This document shows positions 7,549 through 16,129 of a stretch of 64,000 nt of DNA, in pieces (within the stretch, counting starts at the first letter, position 1; each line of letters begins with the position of its first letter). Made by a program: the position numbers and the translations under genes. The stretch is from Paraburkholderia gardini (GTDB lineage: Bacteria > Pseudomonadota > Gammaproteobacteria > Burkholderiales > Burkholderiaceae). The notes beneath the pieces are model-generated. The model was not told where the DNA came from. It did no database searches and was given only the letters and a program-made list of their open reading frames with translations. The stretch covers positions 1 to 64,000 of the forward strand of contig NZ_CAJQYY010000030.1 of the NCBI RefSeq assembly GCF_907164575.1. Reading direction: 5' to 3'.

Positions 7549-8622
7549 TCAGACGCTGCCCGACGCCACCGGCAGCGCCTCCGTCTTCCAGCGCAACATG
7601 CCGCCGGCAAGGTTCGCCACCTTGCCAAAACCCGACCGCGACAACAACACGCTGGCCTGGGCCGAGCGCACTCCCGAGCGGCACACCGCCACCACTGGCC
7701 GTTCGCGGTCCAGTTCATCGAGCCGGTCCATCAACTGCGACAGCGGTATCAACCGCGCACCGGACAGATGGCCCAGACGATCGATGAATTCCGGCGCTTC
7801 ACGCACATCCACGATCTGTAGCGTGGACGCATACTCGAGCAGCGTCATGGGCTCGATCTCCCATACTCCGCTGAAGCGCAGCGTCAGTGGCGCCCACGCC
7901 GGCGTCTCCGCCGGTAGCGCGTCGCGATCCGGCTCGCCGCAGCGCAGGTTGGCGGGCACCGCCACGGCCATCAGCTTCGGATGAGGCAAATTCAGATTGT
8001 TCATATGGCCGATGAAGTCGCCGACGTCCACGTCGCCGCCCAGGCGCGGGTTGAAGCGCCGCTCCTCGACCACGCTGGTGACAGTAATGCCGCGATAGTC
8101 GTGCGCGGGATAAAGCAGGCAGTCGTCGGGCAGCGTCAGGATCTGCTCGCGCACCGAGGCGAACAGCTGCTGCGGACTCCCCTGCTGGAAATCGGTCCGG
8201 CCACAGCCGCGAATCAACAGGCTGTCACCGGTGAAGGCCATCTGCTGGTCGTCCAGAACATAGGTCAGGCAGCCATTGGTATGGCCGGGTGTAGCACGCA
8301 CGGTCAGGTAGCGGCTTCCGAAATCAATGCGATCGCCGTGGCGCAGCGGCTGATTCACCCCCATGGCGCCAGCTGCCCCGGCGAGCGCGATACGGCTGCC
8401 GCAGCGCTGGCTCAAACGCCAGGCGCCCGTCACGTGGTCGGCGTGCACGTGGGTGTCGAGCGTCGCCCGCAGCCGCAGGCCCAACTCCTGCAGCAACGCC
8501 AGATCGCGCGGCACCTGCTCGTAGACAGGATCGATCAGTAGCGCCTCGCCGTTATCGCTGTCGCCCAGCAGGTACGTATAGGTGGACGAGGTGGCATCGA
8601 AAAGCTGGCGGAAGATCAGCAT
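7549..8622 (-). CDS. Persulfide dioxygenase-rhodanese fusion (PRF)
   Basis: 357 residues in two domains. Residues 1-240 are an ETHE1-type metallo-beta-lactamase fold: THVHADHVTGA (HxHxDH), ATPGHTNGCLTYV, TGDSLLIRGCGRTDFQQGS and YPAHDY provide the mononuclear iron ligands and glutathione pocket. Residues about 255-350 are a rhodanese domain with the persulfide-carrying loop CRSGVRS. ETHE1 oxidises glutathione persulfide to sulfite and glutathione, and the rhodanese domain interconverts thiosulfate, sulfite and glutathione persulfide. A fusion of exactly this order was characterised from Paraburkholderia phytofirmans. The role is sulfide and persulfide detoxification in the cytosol. Confidence 0.9.
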   Translation of the reverse strand: MLIFRQLFDATSSTYTYLLGDSDNGEALLIDPVYEQVPRDLALLQELGLRLRATLDTHVHADHVTGAWRLSQRCGSRIALAGAAGAMGVNQPLRHGDRIDFGSRYLTVRATPGHTNGCLTYVLDDQQMAFTGDSLLIRGCGRTDFQQGSPQQLFASVREQILTLPDDCLLYPAHDYRGITVTSVVEERRFNPRLGGDVDVGDFIGHMNNLNLPHPKLMAVAVPANLRCGEPDRDALPAETPAWAPLTLRFSGVWEIEPMTLLEYASTLQIVDVREAPEFIDRLGHLSGARLIPLSQLMDRLDELDRERPVVAVCRSGVRSAQASVLLSRSGFGKVANLAGGMLRWKTEALPVASGSV

Positions 8623-8802
8623 GGCAGGCTCTGGAAGAAAGGGAGGCGATGCGCAAGCAGGGCGTGATGGTCCCGAAGCCGGAGAAGGACTGCTCAGCTT
8701 CTTCGTTACTGACTGCCGCAGTCGGTAAAACCGGGTCTATTGGGCAGCGTACAGTTCCGCAGAGGCTTTGTCAGGTTTTTGCATCGCAACGAACGACGCC
8801 GG

Positions 8803-9711
8803 TCAGGAGCGTAATCGTGTGCCGCTCCAGTCCGATTCGCGAGCGAGCGCGACGAAAGCCGCCAGATAATCGATGGTCTCATCCGACTCCCGGGTGCCCA
8901 GAAATATCTGCTTGGAGATGCCCTTCCTGCCGAGCCGCAGCGGCATGAGCGGCATCGAGTCCGCATACTCTTCCGCCAGCCAGCGCGGTAACGCGGCGAC
9001 GCCGCGCCCGCTCGCGACCATCTGCAACATGATGTCGGTGGTCTCGATGACCTTGTGTTTTTTCGGCACGACGTTGGCCGGCGTCAGGAACTGGTTGTAG
9101 ATGTCCAGCCTGTCTGTTTCGACGGGATAGGTGATCAGCACTTCGGCTCCAAGCTGCTCGGGCGTGACGTAAGGCACGTGCGCCAGCGCATGACCCTCGG
9201 CGACAACGAGCACCTGTTCATAGTCGAATACCGGCTCGAAGCGCAGTCCTGGCTTCTTCAACGGATCAGGCGTGACCAGCACGTCGATGTCATAGCCAAA
9301 CAGCGCACCGATTCCGCCGAACTGAAACCGCTGCTTCACGTCGACATCAACGTCCGGCCAACGCGCCAGATACGGCGATACGACCTTGAGCAGCCACTGG
9401 TAACACGGGTGGCACTCCATGCCGATGCGCAACGTGCCACGCTCGCCGTTCGCGTACTGCTTCACGCGCGCCTCGGCAAGCTCGAACTGGGGCAGCATCC
9501 GGTTCGCGAGGCCAAGAAGGTATTGACCTGCCTGCGTGAGACGCATCGATCGCCCTTCGCGCGTCCAGACCGGCGTGCCCAGCTGCTGCTCCAGCTTCTT
9601 GACGGTATGGCTCAACGCCGACTGTGTGAGGTGCAGCACCTCGGCCGCCGCCGTCAGTGAGCCCTGGCGCTCCACTTCCCTGACAACCATCAGGTGACTG
9701 CGTTCGAGCAT
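8803..9711 (-). CDS. metR: LysR-family activator of methionine biosynthesis
   Basis: 302 residues. The LysR winged helix-turn-helix occupies residues 1-60 (MLERSHLMVVREVERQGSLTAAAEVLHLTQSALSHTVKKLEQQLG) and is followed by a periplasmic-binding-like co-inducer domain. The start MLERSHL and segments such as GTLRIGMECHPCYQWLLKV and FQFGGIGALFGYDIDVLVTPDP are typical of MetR, whose co-inducer is homocysteine. It is divergent from metE (9822), the classical arrangement in which MetR activates metE and represses itself. An inverted repeat TATGAA...TTCATA lies between them. Confidence 0.92.
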   Translation of the reverse strand: MLERSHLMVVREVERQGSLTAAAEVLHLTQSALSHTVKKLEQQLGTPVWTREGRSMRLTQAGQYLLGLANRMLPQFELAEARVKQYANGERGTLRIGMECHPCYQWLLKVVSPYLARWPDVDVDVKQRFQFGGIGALFGYDIDVLVTPDPLKKPGLRFEPVFDYEQVLVVAEGHALAHVPYVTPEQLGAEVLITYPVETDRLDIYNQFLTPANVVPKKHKVIETTDIMLQMVASGRGVAALPRWLAEEYADSMPLMPLRLGRKGISKQIFLGTRESDETIDYLAAFVALARESDWSGTRLRS

Positions 9712-9740
9712 TGCGACTCCATGAAGTAGATTAATCGATG

Positions 9741-9767
9741 TATGAAATTAATCCATTTTTATTCATA
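9741..9767. promoter_or_regulatory. Likely MetR site in the metR-metE divergent promoter
   Basis: TATGAA at 9741-9746 and TTCATA at 9762-9767 form a perfect 6-bp inverted repeat with a 15-bp spacer, in the AT-rich 110-bp region between metR and metE. The TGAA...TTCA ends match the known MetR consensus ends, though the spacing is longer than a single classical site, so two half-sites of neighbouring operators are possible. Confidence 0.45.
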
Positions 9768-9821
9768 CTTCGAAAATTCTATCATCGCTTCCAGGTTATT
9801 TCCTCTGGACGGCGTACAAAA

Positions 9822-12113
9822 ATGGTCACGACACACAACCTCGGCTTTCCGCGCATCGGCGCAAAACGCGAACTGAAGTTCGCACTCGAAACGTACTGGA
9901 AGGGTCAATCGTCACGCGATGAACTGAAGGCGACCGGCAAGCAACTTCGCGCACGCCACTGGGAGAATCAGGCAAAGCTGGATTTCGCTCCGGTCGGCGA
10001 CTTTGCGTTTTACGACCAGGTGCTCGACATGAGCTTCACGCTCGGCAACCTGCCGGAGCGGGTGCGCGGTTTCCACGGCGACAGGCTCGACAACTATTTC
10101 CGCGTGGCGCGCGGCCGTTCGGCCCACGGCGCGGAAGACCACAGCGCCTGTTGCGGCGGCGTGGCCGCTGGCGAGATGACGAAGTGGTTCGATACGAACT
10201 ACCACTACATCGTCCCCGAGTTCGATGCGGCAACGAACTTCTCGCTCGACCCCTCGCGCCTCATCGAACAGCTCGCGGAAGCCAGCGCAGCCGGCGTGAA
10301 GGCCAAGCCCGTCATCATCGGGCCGGTGTCGTACCTGTGGCTTGGCAAGGCGAAAGACGATTCCGACAAGCTCGCGCTGCTGCCGCGCATCCTTCCCGTG
10401 TATGCAGCGTTGCTCGACTACTTCACGGCGCAAGGCATCGAGTGGGTGCAGATCGACGAGCCAGTGCTCGTCACCGAGCTCGATGCGAAGTGGCGCGAAG
10501 CGTTTGTCACCGCATACGACGCGCTGTCGGCGCGCCGGGTGCGGCTGCTGCTTGCGACCTACTTCGGCCAGTTGAAGGACAACCTCGAAGTTGCATGCCA
10601 GCTTCCCGTCGACGGCCTGCATATCGATGCGATCAATGCGCGCGATGAAGTCGCCCTGGTCGCGGCGCAACTACCGGATTCGGCGGTATTGTCCGTTGGT
10701 GCGATCAACGGCCGGAACATCTGGAAGACCGACCTGAACGCGGCGCTGGAGTGGCTCGAACCGCTGCATCAGACACTGGGCGACCGGCTGTGGATTGCGC
10801 CGTCGTGCTCGCTGCTGCATACGCCGGTCGATCTGAACAGCGAGCAGAAGCTTGATGCCGGGATCAAATCGTGGCTCGCATTCGCGCTGCAAAAACTCGA
10901 TGAACTGACTGTGCTGGCTGGTGCACTGAACAACGGGCGTGCGTCGGTTGCCGGTGCGCTCGCTGCGAACGCTGCTGCAATTGAAAGCCGTCGTTCGTCG
11001 CCGCGTGTACATAACCCGGCGGTCAAGGCGGCAATCGCACGCATCGATGCCGCGCTCGGCAAGCGTGCGAGCGGGTATCCGCAGCGCGCCGAAAAGCAGG
11101 CAGCGATCCTCAATCTGCCGGCTTTCCCGACGACCACGATCGGCTCGTTCCCGCAGACGGGAGAAATCCGCCACGCGCGCAGCCAGTTCAAGGCAGGTGA
11201 ACTCGATGCGGCTGGATACAAGGCCGCGATGGAGCGCGAAATCACCCGCAGCGTGAAAGAACAGGAAGCGCTGGGTCTCGACGTGCTCGTGCATGGCGAA
11301 GCGGAACGCAACGACATGGTCGAATACTTCGGCGAGCAGCTTGACGGCTACGCGTTCAGCCAGTTCGGCTGGGTGCAGTCGTACGGCTCGCGCTGCGTGA
11401 AGCCGCCCATTCTGTTCGGCGACATCAGCCGTCCGAAGGCAATGACCGTCGAGTGGATCAAATACGCACAATCGCAGACGGCCAAGCCGATGAAGGGCAT
11501 GCTGACCGGACCGGTCACGATCCTGAACTGGTCGTTCGTGCGCGACGACCAGCCGCGCTCGACCTCGTGCTACCAGCTGGCGCTGGCCATCCGCGAGGAA
11601 GTGCTCGACCTTGAAAAGGCCGGTGTGCGCGTGATCCAGATCGACGAAGCCGCGCTCCGCGAAGGACTGCCGCTGCGCAAGTCACAGTGGAACGAATACC
11701 TGCAGTGGGCCGTGGAATCGTTCCGTATCACCGCAAACGGTGTGAAGGACGAAACGCAGATTCACACGCATATGTGCTATTCGGAGTTCAACGACATCAT
11801 CGCGTCGATCGCGGATATGGACGCGGACGTCATCACAATCGAAACGTCACGCTCGGACATGGAACTGCTCGATGCGTTCGATCACTTCAACTACCCGAAC
11901 GAAATCGGCCCCGGCGTGTACGACATCCATTCGCCGAACATCCCGAGCCTGGATCATATTGTTCAGTTGATGAAGAAGGCGGCGGAACGCATTCCCGCGG
12001 AACGCCTGTGGGTGAATCCGGATTGCGGCCTGAAGACGCGTGCATGGGAAGAAGTGATTCCGGCGCTCACGAACATGGTGGCTGCCGCGAAAACCCTGCG
12101 TCAGGCTGTCTGA
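9822..12113 (+). CDS. metE: Cobalamin-independent methionine synthase
   Basis: 763 residues, the usual full MetE length. It transfers the methyl group of 5-methyltetrahydropteroyl-triglutamate to homocysteine. The N-terminal half begins THNLGFPRIGAKRELKFALE (start at ATG 9822, with a 28-residue upstream extension rejected). The C-terminal catalytic half has TTTIGSFPQTGEIR, LVHGEAERNDMVEYFGEQLDGYAF, LTGPVTILNWSFVRDDQPR, and the zinc ligands His-Met-Cys in IHTHMCYSEFNDI near residue 650, Glu downstream and the final Cys in WVNPDCGLKTR. Zinc activates the homocysteine thiol. It is divergently transcribed from metR, its activator. Confidence 0.97.
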   Translation: MVTTHNLGFPRIGAKRELKFALETYWKGQSSRDELKATGKQLRARHWENQAKLDFAPVGDFAFYDQVLDMSFTLGNLPERVRGFHGDRLDNYFRVARGRSAHGAEDHSACCGGVAAGEMTKWFDTNYHYIVPEFDAATNFSLDPSRLIEQLAEASAAGVKAKPVIIGPVSYLWLGKAKDDSDKLALLPRILPVYAALLDYFTAQGIEWVQIDEPVLVTELDAKWREAFVTAYDALSARRVRLLLATYFGQLKDNLEVACQLPVDGLHIDAINARDEVALVAAQLPDSAVLSVGAINGRNIWKTDLNAALEWLEPLHQTLGDRLWIAPSCSLLHTPVDLNSEQKLDAGIKSWLAFALQKLDELTVLAGALNNGRASVAGALAANAAAIESRRSSPRVHNPAVKAAIARIDAALGKRASGYPQRAEKQAAILNLPAFPTTTIGSFPQTGEIRHARSQFKAGELDAAGYKAAMEREITRSVKEQEALGLDVLVHGEAERNDMVEYFGEQLDGYAFSQFGWVQSYGSRCVKPPILFGDISRPKAMTVEWIKYAQSQTAKPMKGMLTGPVTILNWSFVRDDQPRSTSCYQLALAIREEVLDLEKAGVRVIQIDEAALREGLPLRKSQWNEYLQWAVESFRITANGVKDETQIHTHMCYSEFNDIIASIADMDADVITIETSRSDMELLDAFDHFNYPNEIGPGVYDIHSPNIPSLDHIVQLMKKAAERIPAERLWVNPDCGLKTRAWEEVIPALTNMVAAAKTLRQAV

Positions 12114-12195
12114 TGTCACTTGCTACATGGGTTGCTGGCGCCGTTCGGTACTAACGGTAACGACGCCCCAGCGGACAAGGAATCAGTCAATGTAT

Positions 12196-12217
12196 ACGGC
12201 CACCGGAAGGTGGCCGT
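12196..12217. terminator. Hairpin between convergent metE and mocB-like genes
   Basis: Perfect 9-bp stem: ACGGCCACC (12196-12204), loop GGAA, GGTGGCCGT (12209-12217), in the 208-bp gap between the metE stop (12113) and the stop of the binding protein (12322). A GNRA tetraloop makes it very stable. No T-run follows, so it is called a terminator mainly on position. The rest of the gap holds nothing recognisable. Confidence 0.55.
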
Positions 12218-12321
12218 CCGCTATCTGGCGGTTCTCGCGTTCCGCGTGGCTGGCCGCATGCTCAACAGGAAACAGGCGCCGACACAGCCGTTCTCGCGGA
12301 GTGCACGATCCTCATGCGATA

Positions 12322-13356
12322 TCAGCGGTACGTGCCCGCCAGCGCCGACACCTGCCCGATGTTCTGCTGCGTGATGAAGCCGGGCCCAGAACTGATATTG
12401 CGCGCCTCATACACAGGCTTGAGACCGTAGTCCTGCAGACGCTTCATGAACTTCGGGTTCTTCTGCAGTTCCGCACGTGCCTGCAGCACATCCGTGTTGC
12501 GATTCCTGTGCATGATCGCCAGCATCGCGATGGGAATATAGCCTTGCAGATACGGTTGCTGGTCGGTGCAGAACCTGATCGTGCCGTCCTTGATCGCCTT
12601 CGCCACATCGGAATCGATGTCGAACGTCGCGAACCAGATCTTGCCGGCAAGGCCCATTTTGGTGACCGCGCGGATCGTCGGATCAGCAGAAGTCGGGCCG
12701 AGCGTCAGCACGGCCTGAGTATCCGGATGCGTGCGCAGAAATGCGCTTACCTTCGCTTCGATGCCCGTCGGGTCCGTGCCCGAATCGAGTACCGACGTCT
12801 TCATATCCGCACCGATGGCGTCCGCGAAACCACGACAACGCTGGAACGACAACGGGTTCGTTGCGTAGTGGTTCACACATAGAAACGTCTTGATGCCGTC
12901 GGCCTTCGCGCGCAGTCCGGCCTCCTTGCCTGCCAGATATTCCGGCTGCCCGACGTGCAGCAACGCACCCAGGTCGGCGCTCTGCTGCTCCGTACCTGTA
13001 TTCGCAGTGATGAACGGGATGTTCTTCGCCTTGAGCTTCGGAAACACGCTCTTTAGCAGATCGTAGTCGGCGATCGTCGAAACGACGCCGTCATAGTTGC
13101 GCGCCGCCGCCTGATTGACCAGCTGCACCATGTCCGCGATATCGCCGTTCGGCGGATTGCGGTAATCGGTCTCCACATTGAAATCCGTGTCGGCCTGCTT
13201 GATGCCGTTCTTGACCGTGTTCCACCAGGCGTCCGAATCCGGCGCATGCGAGATGAAATCGAAACGGGCGACAGGCGCGGCGAATGCGCTGGCGCACAGT
13301 CCGAGACCCAATACTACGGCAGCCAGGCGAAACGCCCGGTGGATTGATGGTTTCAT
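12322..13356 (-). CDS. Periplasmic sugar/rhizopine-type ABC substrate-binding protein (MocB-like by context)
   Basis: 344 residues with a Sec signal peptide (AVVLGLGLCASAFAAP) and a type-I periplasmic-binding fold of the ribose/xylose family: FDFISHAPDSDAWWNTVKNGIKQA at the first strand, MVQLVNQAAARNYDGVVSTIADYD, IPFITANTGT, and the hinge region TDQQPYLQGYIPIAM. GGAGACAATC precedes ATG 13356. No ATPase or permease lies in the same transcription unit, so it must share an importer encoded elsewhere. It is the last gene of the minus-strand run MocD-MocE-this gene, the set seen in rhizobial rhizopine (moc) loci, where MocB is a rhizopine-binding protein. Ligand assignment is therefore contextual; inositol-like polyols are plausible. 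Confidence 0.7.
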   Translation of the reverse strand: MKPSIHRAFRLAAVVLGLGLCASAFAAPVARFDFISHAPDSDAWWNTVKNGIKQADTDFNVETDYRNPPNGDIADMVQLVNQAAARNYDGVVSTIADYDLLKSVFPKLKAKNIPFITANTGTEQQSADLGALLHVGQPEYLAGKEAGLRAKADGIKTFLCVNHYATNPLSFQRCRGFADAIGADMKTSVLDSGTDPTGIEAKVSAFLRTHPDTQAVLTLGPTSADPTIRAVTKMGLAGKIWFATFDIDSDVAKAIKDGTIRFCTDQQPYLQGYIPIAMLAIMHRNRNTDVLQARAELQKNPKFMKRLQDYGLKPVYEARNISSGPGFITQQNIGQVSALAGTYR

Positions 13357-13413
13357 GATTGTCTCCTTTATGATTGGCTTGCCGATGTCGCGCACCGGCC
13401 CATCCCGCCTTGC

Positions 13414-13440
13414 CTTTGTGAGGTGAACCACATCACAAAG
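13414..13440. repeat. Perfect inverted repeat before the mocB-like gene
   Basis: CTTTGTGA (13414-13421) and TCACAAAG (13433-13440) flank an 11-nt centre in the 93-bp gap between the Rieske ferredoxin stop (13450) and the binding-protein start (13356). It could be an operator giving the binding protein its own promoter, or an mRNA stem that sets the relative level of the highly expressed binding protein. The sequence cannot decide. Confidence 0.45.
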
Positions 13441-13449
13441 GACGCGGCG

Positions 13450-13773
13450 TCACTCGTCGGCGAGGCCGATATAGACCTTGCCGTCTTCGATCCTGACGGG
13501 GTGCGTGACGAGGTTCACGCAAACGGGCGCGCCTTTCGCCGCACCGGTGGGAATATGAAAGCGCCCCATGTGCATCGGACATTCGATCACCTCGCCGAAC
13601 ACGAGACCTTCGGTGAGCCGTGCGGTCTCATGCGTGCAGAGACCCGCCGATGCGTAAAAACCGCTCGGTGTGTGATAGATCGCGTACAGCTTGCCGTCGT
13701 GCTCGAAATCGACGACGTCTTCTTCGTCGATGTCATCGCATGCGCAAACGTGATGCCATTGAAGAATGTTCAT
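13450..13773 (-). CDS. mocE: MocE-type Rieske [2Fe-2S] ferredoxin
   Basis: 107 residues, one soluble Rieske domain. Both cluster-binding boxes are present: CTHE (Cys-x-His) near residue 46 and CPMHMGRF (Cys-x2-His) near 65, followed by the conserved GAAKGAPVCVNLVTHPVRIEDGKVYIGL ending. The pattern ending in GAPVCVNL is characteristic of the MocE ferredoxin family rather than of dioxygenase-associated BphF types. The job is to deliver electrons to the oxygenase encoded immediately upstream in the same operon (13789-14847, 15-bp gap). No ferredoxin reductase (MocF) gene is in the neighbourhood, so a reductase must be borrowed. Confidence 0.85.
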   Translation of the reverse strand: MNILQWHHVCACDDIDEEDVVDFEHDGKLYAIYHTPSGFYASAGLCTHETARLTEGLVFGEVIECPMHMGRFHIPTGAAKGAPVCVNLVTHPVRIEDGKVYIGLADE

Positions 13774-13788
13774 GATGTGTCTCCCCGA

Positions 13789-14847
13789 TTAACGCGCCTG
13801 CGCTACGAACGGCTGATCGCCGGCCGGTTCTGCTTCGGCCTGAGCCGCTTTTCCCGGAACGTGTGGCGTCACCATGTAATCGGGATCGTGTCGCTGCATC
13901 CTGAAGACATGAATGATTTCGCCCCATGTGCTGAAGAGACCGTCGTATGCGGGCGGCAGATCTGCTTCGATTGCCTTGCGCAGTTTCGGCAGCGCATGAA
14001 ACGGCACGTTCGGGAACATGTGGTGCTCGACGTGATAGTTCATGTTCCAGTAAAGGAACTGCAGGAAGCGGTTCAGCTTGAGGGTTCGCGTCGAGAAGCG
14101 GTGATCGAGTTCGTTCTCACGCAGTCCGGTGTGCTGCGTGATCGCCAGCAGTTCGTGCAGCCAGGCACCGTACGCGCGCGGCAGCAGCAAAAAGACCACC
14201 GGCAGCCAGCTGTGCGCGGCGATCGCCCACGCAATCGCGCCGATGTATAGCGCGAGGATCACGCGCGAGTTGCGGCACATCGCGCGATATTCAATCGGCG
14301 GGACAACCGCCTTCGCGTTCTTCGACACGATGCCGAAGCTGTGCAGAACGATGTTGCCCAGATGATGAATGCCATGTGAGACGCGCAGGAAATCGGTGGC
14401 GAGCTTCAGGTAGTTCGGCGGCCGCGTCACCGCCAGTTCGACGTCGGCTGGCACTGTCGCCGTCAGATGGGTGTACGTGTGATGCTGGGCATGCGACCAG
14501 CGGCTATAGACCTGTTCGCGCCACGTCATGAAACAGATGAGCCAATGGACCGACTCGTTCAACCATTCACTCCGGAATGGCGTGCGATGGCGCAACTCGT
14601 GTTCGATCGCTTCGGCGAACGCATAGATCGTCCCGTACAGCAGGAGTGCAGGCACGCACCACAGCGTGCCGCGCGACAGCCATGCGAGCACGCCGCTTGC
14701 CACGACCAGCGCGATGAAACCGCTGAGATGCAACAACGCGTCCTTATCGTTGCGCCGCGTGACTTCCTTGAGCACCTTCCTGTCGAGCCGGCACTTATAC
14801 CAGTCGTCCATGGTGATCGTTTTCGTGCTGCCTTGCTGTACGGACAT
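13789..14847 (-). CDS. mocD: MocD-like histidine-box di-iron oxygenase (fatty-acid desaturase fold)
   Basis: 352 residues, a membrane protein with paired hydrophobic segments (about 45-80 and 185-215). The three His boxes of the integral-membrane di-iron desaturase/hydroxylase family are intact: HELRHR near 88, HAQHH near 125, and HVEHHMFP near 270. In rhizobial rhizopine loci, MocD with the ferredoxin MocE is proposed to demethylate 3-O-methyl-scyllo-inosamine. The next gene here is a MocE-family ferredoxin and then a sugar-binding protein, which argues for an oxidative demethylase or hydroxylase of a polar, possibly inositol-like substrate rather than a lipid desaturase. GAGGTG upstream fixes ATG 14847. 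Substrate is inference. Confidence 0.7.
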   Translation of the reverse strand: MSVQQGSTKTITMDDWYKCRLDRKVLKEVTRRNDKDALLHLSGFIALVVASGVLAWLSRGTLWCVPALLLYGTIYAFAEAIEHELRHRTPFRSEWLNESVHWLICFMTWREQVYSRWSHAQHHTYTHLTATVPADVELAVTRPPNYLKLATDFLRVSHGIHHLGNIVLHSFGIVSKNAKAVVPPIEYRAMCRNSRVILALYIGAIAWAIAAHSWLPVVFLLLPRAYGAWLHELLAITQHTGLRENELDHRFSTRTLKLNRFLQFLYWNMNYHVEHHMFPNVPFHALPKLRKAIEADLPPAYDGLFSTWGEIIHVFRMQRHDPDYMVTPHVPGKAAQAEAEPAGDQPFVAQAR

Positions 14848-14958
14848 GAGTTGCACCTCAGTGCTTGATGTTTGACCGAGCGGTGAGCCGGATGAAGCAT
14901 CGGCCATCGTTGAGCCAATTTAAGACTCTTAATGAGCACACGTCAAAGACTAATATGC

Positions 14959-15050
14959 CTCATTCTGAGCCACAAAGGGTATTCCAGAGGGCATTTCAGG
15001 ACGATTTTTCATGTCGAAACGCGGAAAACCTCAATAACCTCAATTTGAGG
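14959..15050. promoter_or_regulatory. Operator-like palindromes in the moc/lacI divergent promoter
   Basis: CCTCAATTTGAGG at 15038-15050 is a perfect 6+1+6 palindrome, 54 bp before the regulator start. A second, weaker site CTCATTCTGAG lies at 14959-14969, and an extra half-site CCTCAATA at 15029-15036. The two centres are 80 bp apart, compatible with looping by a tetrameric or doubly bound LacI-family protein. Binding by the protein encoded at 15104 is inferred from location only. Confidence 0.55.
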
Positions 15051-15103
15051 CAAAATAACGGCTACGCGGACACCCTGGTCCGCCCGCAAGTGTGGGGACG
15101 CAC

Positions 15104-16129
15104 ATGAAAGACAAGCCGACGCTCAAACAGCTGATGGAGATCACACAGCTCAGCAGGGCAACCATCGATCGCGCACTGAACGATCGGCCCGGCGTGCATC
15201 CGCGCACGCGAAGCGCCGTTGAAGCGGCGTTGAGGCAACTGGCCTCGGGCTCGCCGGCACGATCGTCGGCTCGCGTCAGGCAGAGCGCTTACGATTTCAG
15301 AGTGCTGGCCCAGGCAGGTGACGCATTCACGGACGAACTCACGCGCACCGCAGCCGACCTCGAAGCGGAATTTGTCGCGTCCGGCGTAAATCTCGCGGTC
15401 GTGCCATGTGTCGGCGCTTCCGACGACGAAGTTGCCGCCCGGGTACGCGAGGCGGCCGTGGAGACCGACGGCATCGGCATCATCTGCACGAATACCGCAA
15501 CGACGACCGCCGCACTGCGCGAATGCATGACCGCAGGCAAGCCGGTTGTCACGCTGATCACCGACGTCGATGCCGACGCACGTCATACGTATGTTGGGGT
15601 GAATAACCGGGCGGCCGGACAGTCAGCCGCGTTTCTCATTGGACGACATCTCCAGACGCACACTTCCCCGGACGTGGCCGTGGTCGTCGCGACGTTTTCT
15701 TATACATGCCACGAAGATCGTGAGATCGGATTTCGTTCGCTGTTACGGCATCGGTTCCCGAACGTGAACCTCGTGGAGGTGATCAAGGGCGCGGACTCCG
15801 GGGCCGCGACCTATGAAGCAACCATGCGTTTTCTGGACGAGCACGGGAAGCTCGATGCCATCTACAACGTGGCGGGTGGAAACGAAGGACTGGCGGCGGC
15901 GCTGCACGAACGCAACCTGACGGGCCGCACGATCTACGTGACCCACGAAGTCAACCGCATAACGGAACCACTTTTGCGATCCGACGCAATCGACTATCTG
16001 CTGACACAGGACCTGCGACTGCTACTGCGCACAGCCGTTGAACACCTGAAATCCGCGCGCGAAGGTCGAGCCGTTCCCGCGCAGGCGATCATCCCGATAG
16101 AAACGCATTCCCGTTACTCACTGTATTAA
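15104..16129 (+). CDS. LacI-family transcriptional regulator of the moc-like genes
   Basis: 341 residues. The N-terminal helix-turn-helix is KPTLKQLMEITQLSRATIDRALNDRPGVHPRTRSAVEAAL (residues 4-43), followed by a periplasmic-binding-like effector domain beginning FRVLAQAGDAFTDEL. The effector half resembles sugar-binding proteins of the ribose/xylose type, which fits sensing the same ligand as the adjacent periplasmic protein. It is divergent from the oxygenase-ferredoxin-binding-protein operon, with a CCTCAA-T-TTGAGG palindrome between them. The hinge helix usual in purine-type LacI members is weak, as in the inositol-type subgroup. The effector is unknown. Confidence 0.85.
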   Translation: MKDKPTLKQLMEITQLSRATIDRALNDRPGVHPRTRSAVEAALRQLASGSPARSSARVRQSAYDFRVLAQAGDAFTDELTRTAADLEAEFVASGVNLAVVPCVGASDDEVAARVREAAVETDGIGIICTNTATTTAALRECMTAGKPVVTLITDVDADARHTYVGVNNRAAGQSAAFLIGRHLQTHTSPDVAVVVATFSYTCHEDREIGFRSLLRHRFPNVNLVEVIKGADSGAATYEATMRFLDEHGKLDAIYNVAGGNEGLAAALHERNLTGRTIYVTHEVNRITEPLLRSDAIDYLLTQDLRLLLRTAVEHLKSAREGRAVPAQAIIPIETHSRYSLY

